64,000 nt of DNA from JAMQPK01 sp963761975 (GTDB lineage Bacteria; Acidobacteriota; Vicinamibacteria; Vicinamibacterales; JAMQPK01), in assembly GCA_963761975.1 (NCBI GenBank), contig CAVXIR010000002.1:992001-1056000 (forward strand), read 5' to 3'. The notes under the pieces were generated by a model, which did no database searches, was not told the DNA's origin, and saw only the letters and a program-made list of their open reading frames with translations. The translations under genes were made by a program, and so were the position numbers. Positions 63,281-64,000 of the stretch are shown here, piece after piece (position 1 is the first letter of the stretch; every line of letters starts with the position of its first letter).

Positions 63281-64000
63281 ATGTCGAAATCGATTCGCAG
63301 CGCGGTGATGTCTCTCGCCCTCTCCGCCGCCCTCGTGCTCGTGCCTGCCTCGGCGCAAACGCAGCGCGACACCAGCGCCGCTGATGCGCGCCTCCGCGCG
63401 CTTTACACCGAAGAGTGGAATTGGCGGCGGCAGGAGATGGCGCGGGGTAGCGATCAGCCGGGCGAGGCAGGTGCGAGCGATCACTTCCCAAGGGTCGATG
63501 CCGCGTCGCAACAGGCGCGGCTGACCTACTGGACGCGAACGCTGGCAACGCTGGACACTATCCCATTCGACGATCTCTCGTCTGACGAGAAGGTGAACGC
63601 GCAGGTCTTCCGCGCCTCCATTCGCGCGCTTGCCAACGACCTGAAGTTCCGGACCTACGAAGCGCCGTTCAACAGCGACACCTTTTTCTGGTCCGAGTTC
63701 ACGCCGCGCCAGGGCTTCGCCACGGCCGACGCGTATCGCGCCTACCTGGGGCGTCTCCGCGACGTGCCACGCTACTTCGACGAGCAGATCGCCAACATGC
63801 GCGCCGGGTTGGCACGCGGTTTTACCGTGCCTCGCGTGTCGGTCGTCGGCCGTGACAAGACGATCGAGCCGTACGTGAAGGGCGACACGACCAATCCGCT
63901 GTACGCGCCGTTCACACAGATGCCTTCGACGATCTCCACGGCGGATCAGTCGGCGATGCGCGGCGATGCGGCAACGGTGCTGGGTGAAGTCGTCGCGCCG
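63281..64000 (+). CDS. DUF885-family protein, partial
   Basis: The first 240 residues; the gene continues past the right edge. Signal peptide (VMSLALSAALVLVPASAQTQ). The helical start, LRALYTEEWNWRRQEMARG, FDDLSSDEKVNAQVF, FWSEFTPRQGFATADAYRAY, RYFDEQIANMRAGLARGFTVP and PLYAPFTQMPSTI, matches DUF885, a group of predicted metallo-carboxypeptidase-like secreted proteins in Acidobacteriota and related phyla. The putative HExxH-type site would be beyond the edge. Confidence 0.88.
   Translation, partial: MSKSIRSAVMSLALSAALVLVPASAQTQRDTSAADARLRALYTEEWNWRRQEMARGSDQPGEAGASDHFPRVDAASQQARLTYWTRTLATLDTIPFDDLSSDEKVNAQVFRASIRALANDLKFRTYEAPFNSDTFFWSEFTPRQGFATADAYRAYLGRLRDVPRYFDEQIANMRAGLARGFTVPRVSVVGRDKTIEPYVKGDTTNPLYAPFTQMPSTISTADQSAMRGDAATVLGEVVAP

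Overview
The window looks like chromosome of an uncultured, GC-rich Acidobacteriota bacterium, most likely of the Vicinamibacteria type. The argument is family content: seven large FtsX/MacB-type permeases of the 'acidobacterial duplicated orphan permease' (ADOP) kind, paired with PadR regulators, plus DUF885, NamZ/DUF1343, TatC and zinc-ribbon membrane proteins. Taxonomy is inferred, since no rRNA gene is present.

Left host flank (1-10.6 kb). A cell-wall group comes first: NamZ-type muramidase (partial), an isoprenylcysteine-methyltransferase-like membrane enzyme, an L,D-transpeptidase and an M23 endopeptidase, with ATGA overlaps. Then follow a lectin-like secreted protein, an unknown secreted protein, TatC, a DinB-like protein, a lipoprotein with a DUF11-type domain, a 1-Cys peroxiredoxin, a VOC protein and a secreted metallo-beta-lactamase-fold hydrolase. 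A broken 5' half of a tRNA-Leu lies at 8.7 kb.

Genomic island (10.66-53.16 kb, about 42.5 kb). An intact tRNA-Leu(GAG) is followed at once by a tyrosine integrase. The last 15 bases of the tRNA recur at 53145-53159, directly before a perfect hairpin terminator that was probably the tRNA's own. In order the island carries: (a) a minus-strand mobility and replication module (integrase, excisionase, small proteins, P4-type primase/helicase, broken dCMP deaminase); (b) IS1 remains; (c) a first block of ADOP permeases with PadR, three of them damaged; (d) a reverse transcriptase of the unknown-group/defence kind with a strongly structured gene-free region upstream; (e) a minus-strand unit made of a terminator, a small ribbon-helix-helix-like gene and a degenerate tandem array of about 130-bp units; (f) a second PadR-ADOP-ADOP-exported methyltransferase-hydrolase operon; (g) single secreted or membrane genes interspersed with a palindromic GGCAGTGGCA-type repeat seen only inside the island; (h) an IS256-family element and a decayed gene pair.

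Right host flank (53.2-64 kb). A small zinc-binding protein, a large membrane protein with a spermidine-synthase-like domain, a lipoprotein, an OmpA-like protein, a PP2C phosphatase, a cluster of zinc-ribbon and coiled-coil membrane proteins, and the start of a DUF885 protein.

The strongest candidate for new biology is 29.9-33.7 kb: the reverse transcriptase with His-His-Asp-Asp at its active site, the three-hairpin region upstream of it, and the nearby tandem array. Whether the array belongs functionally to the RT or to the small DNA-binding protein cannot be decided from sequence alone. Many island genes carry single-base frameshifts, which may be real decay or assembly error.
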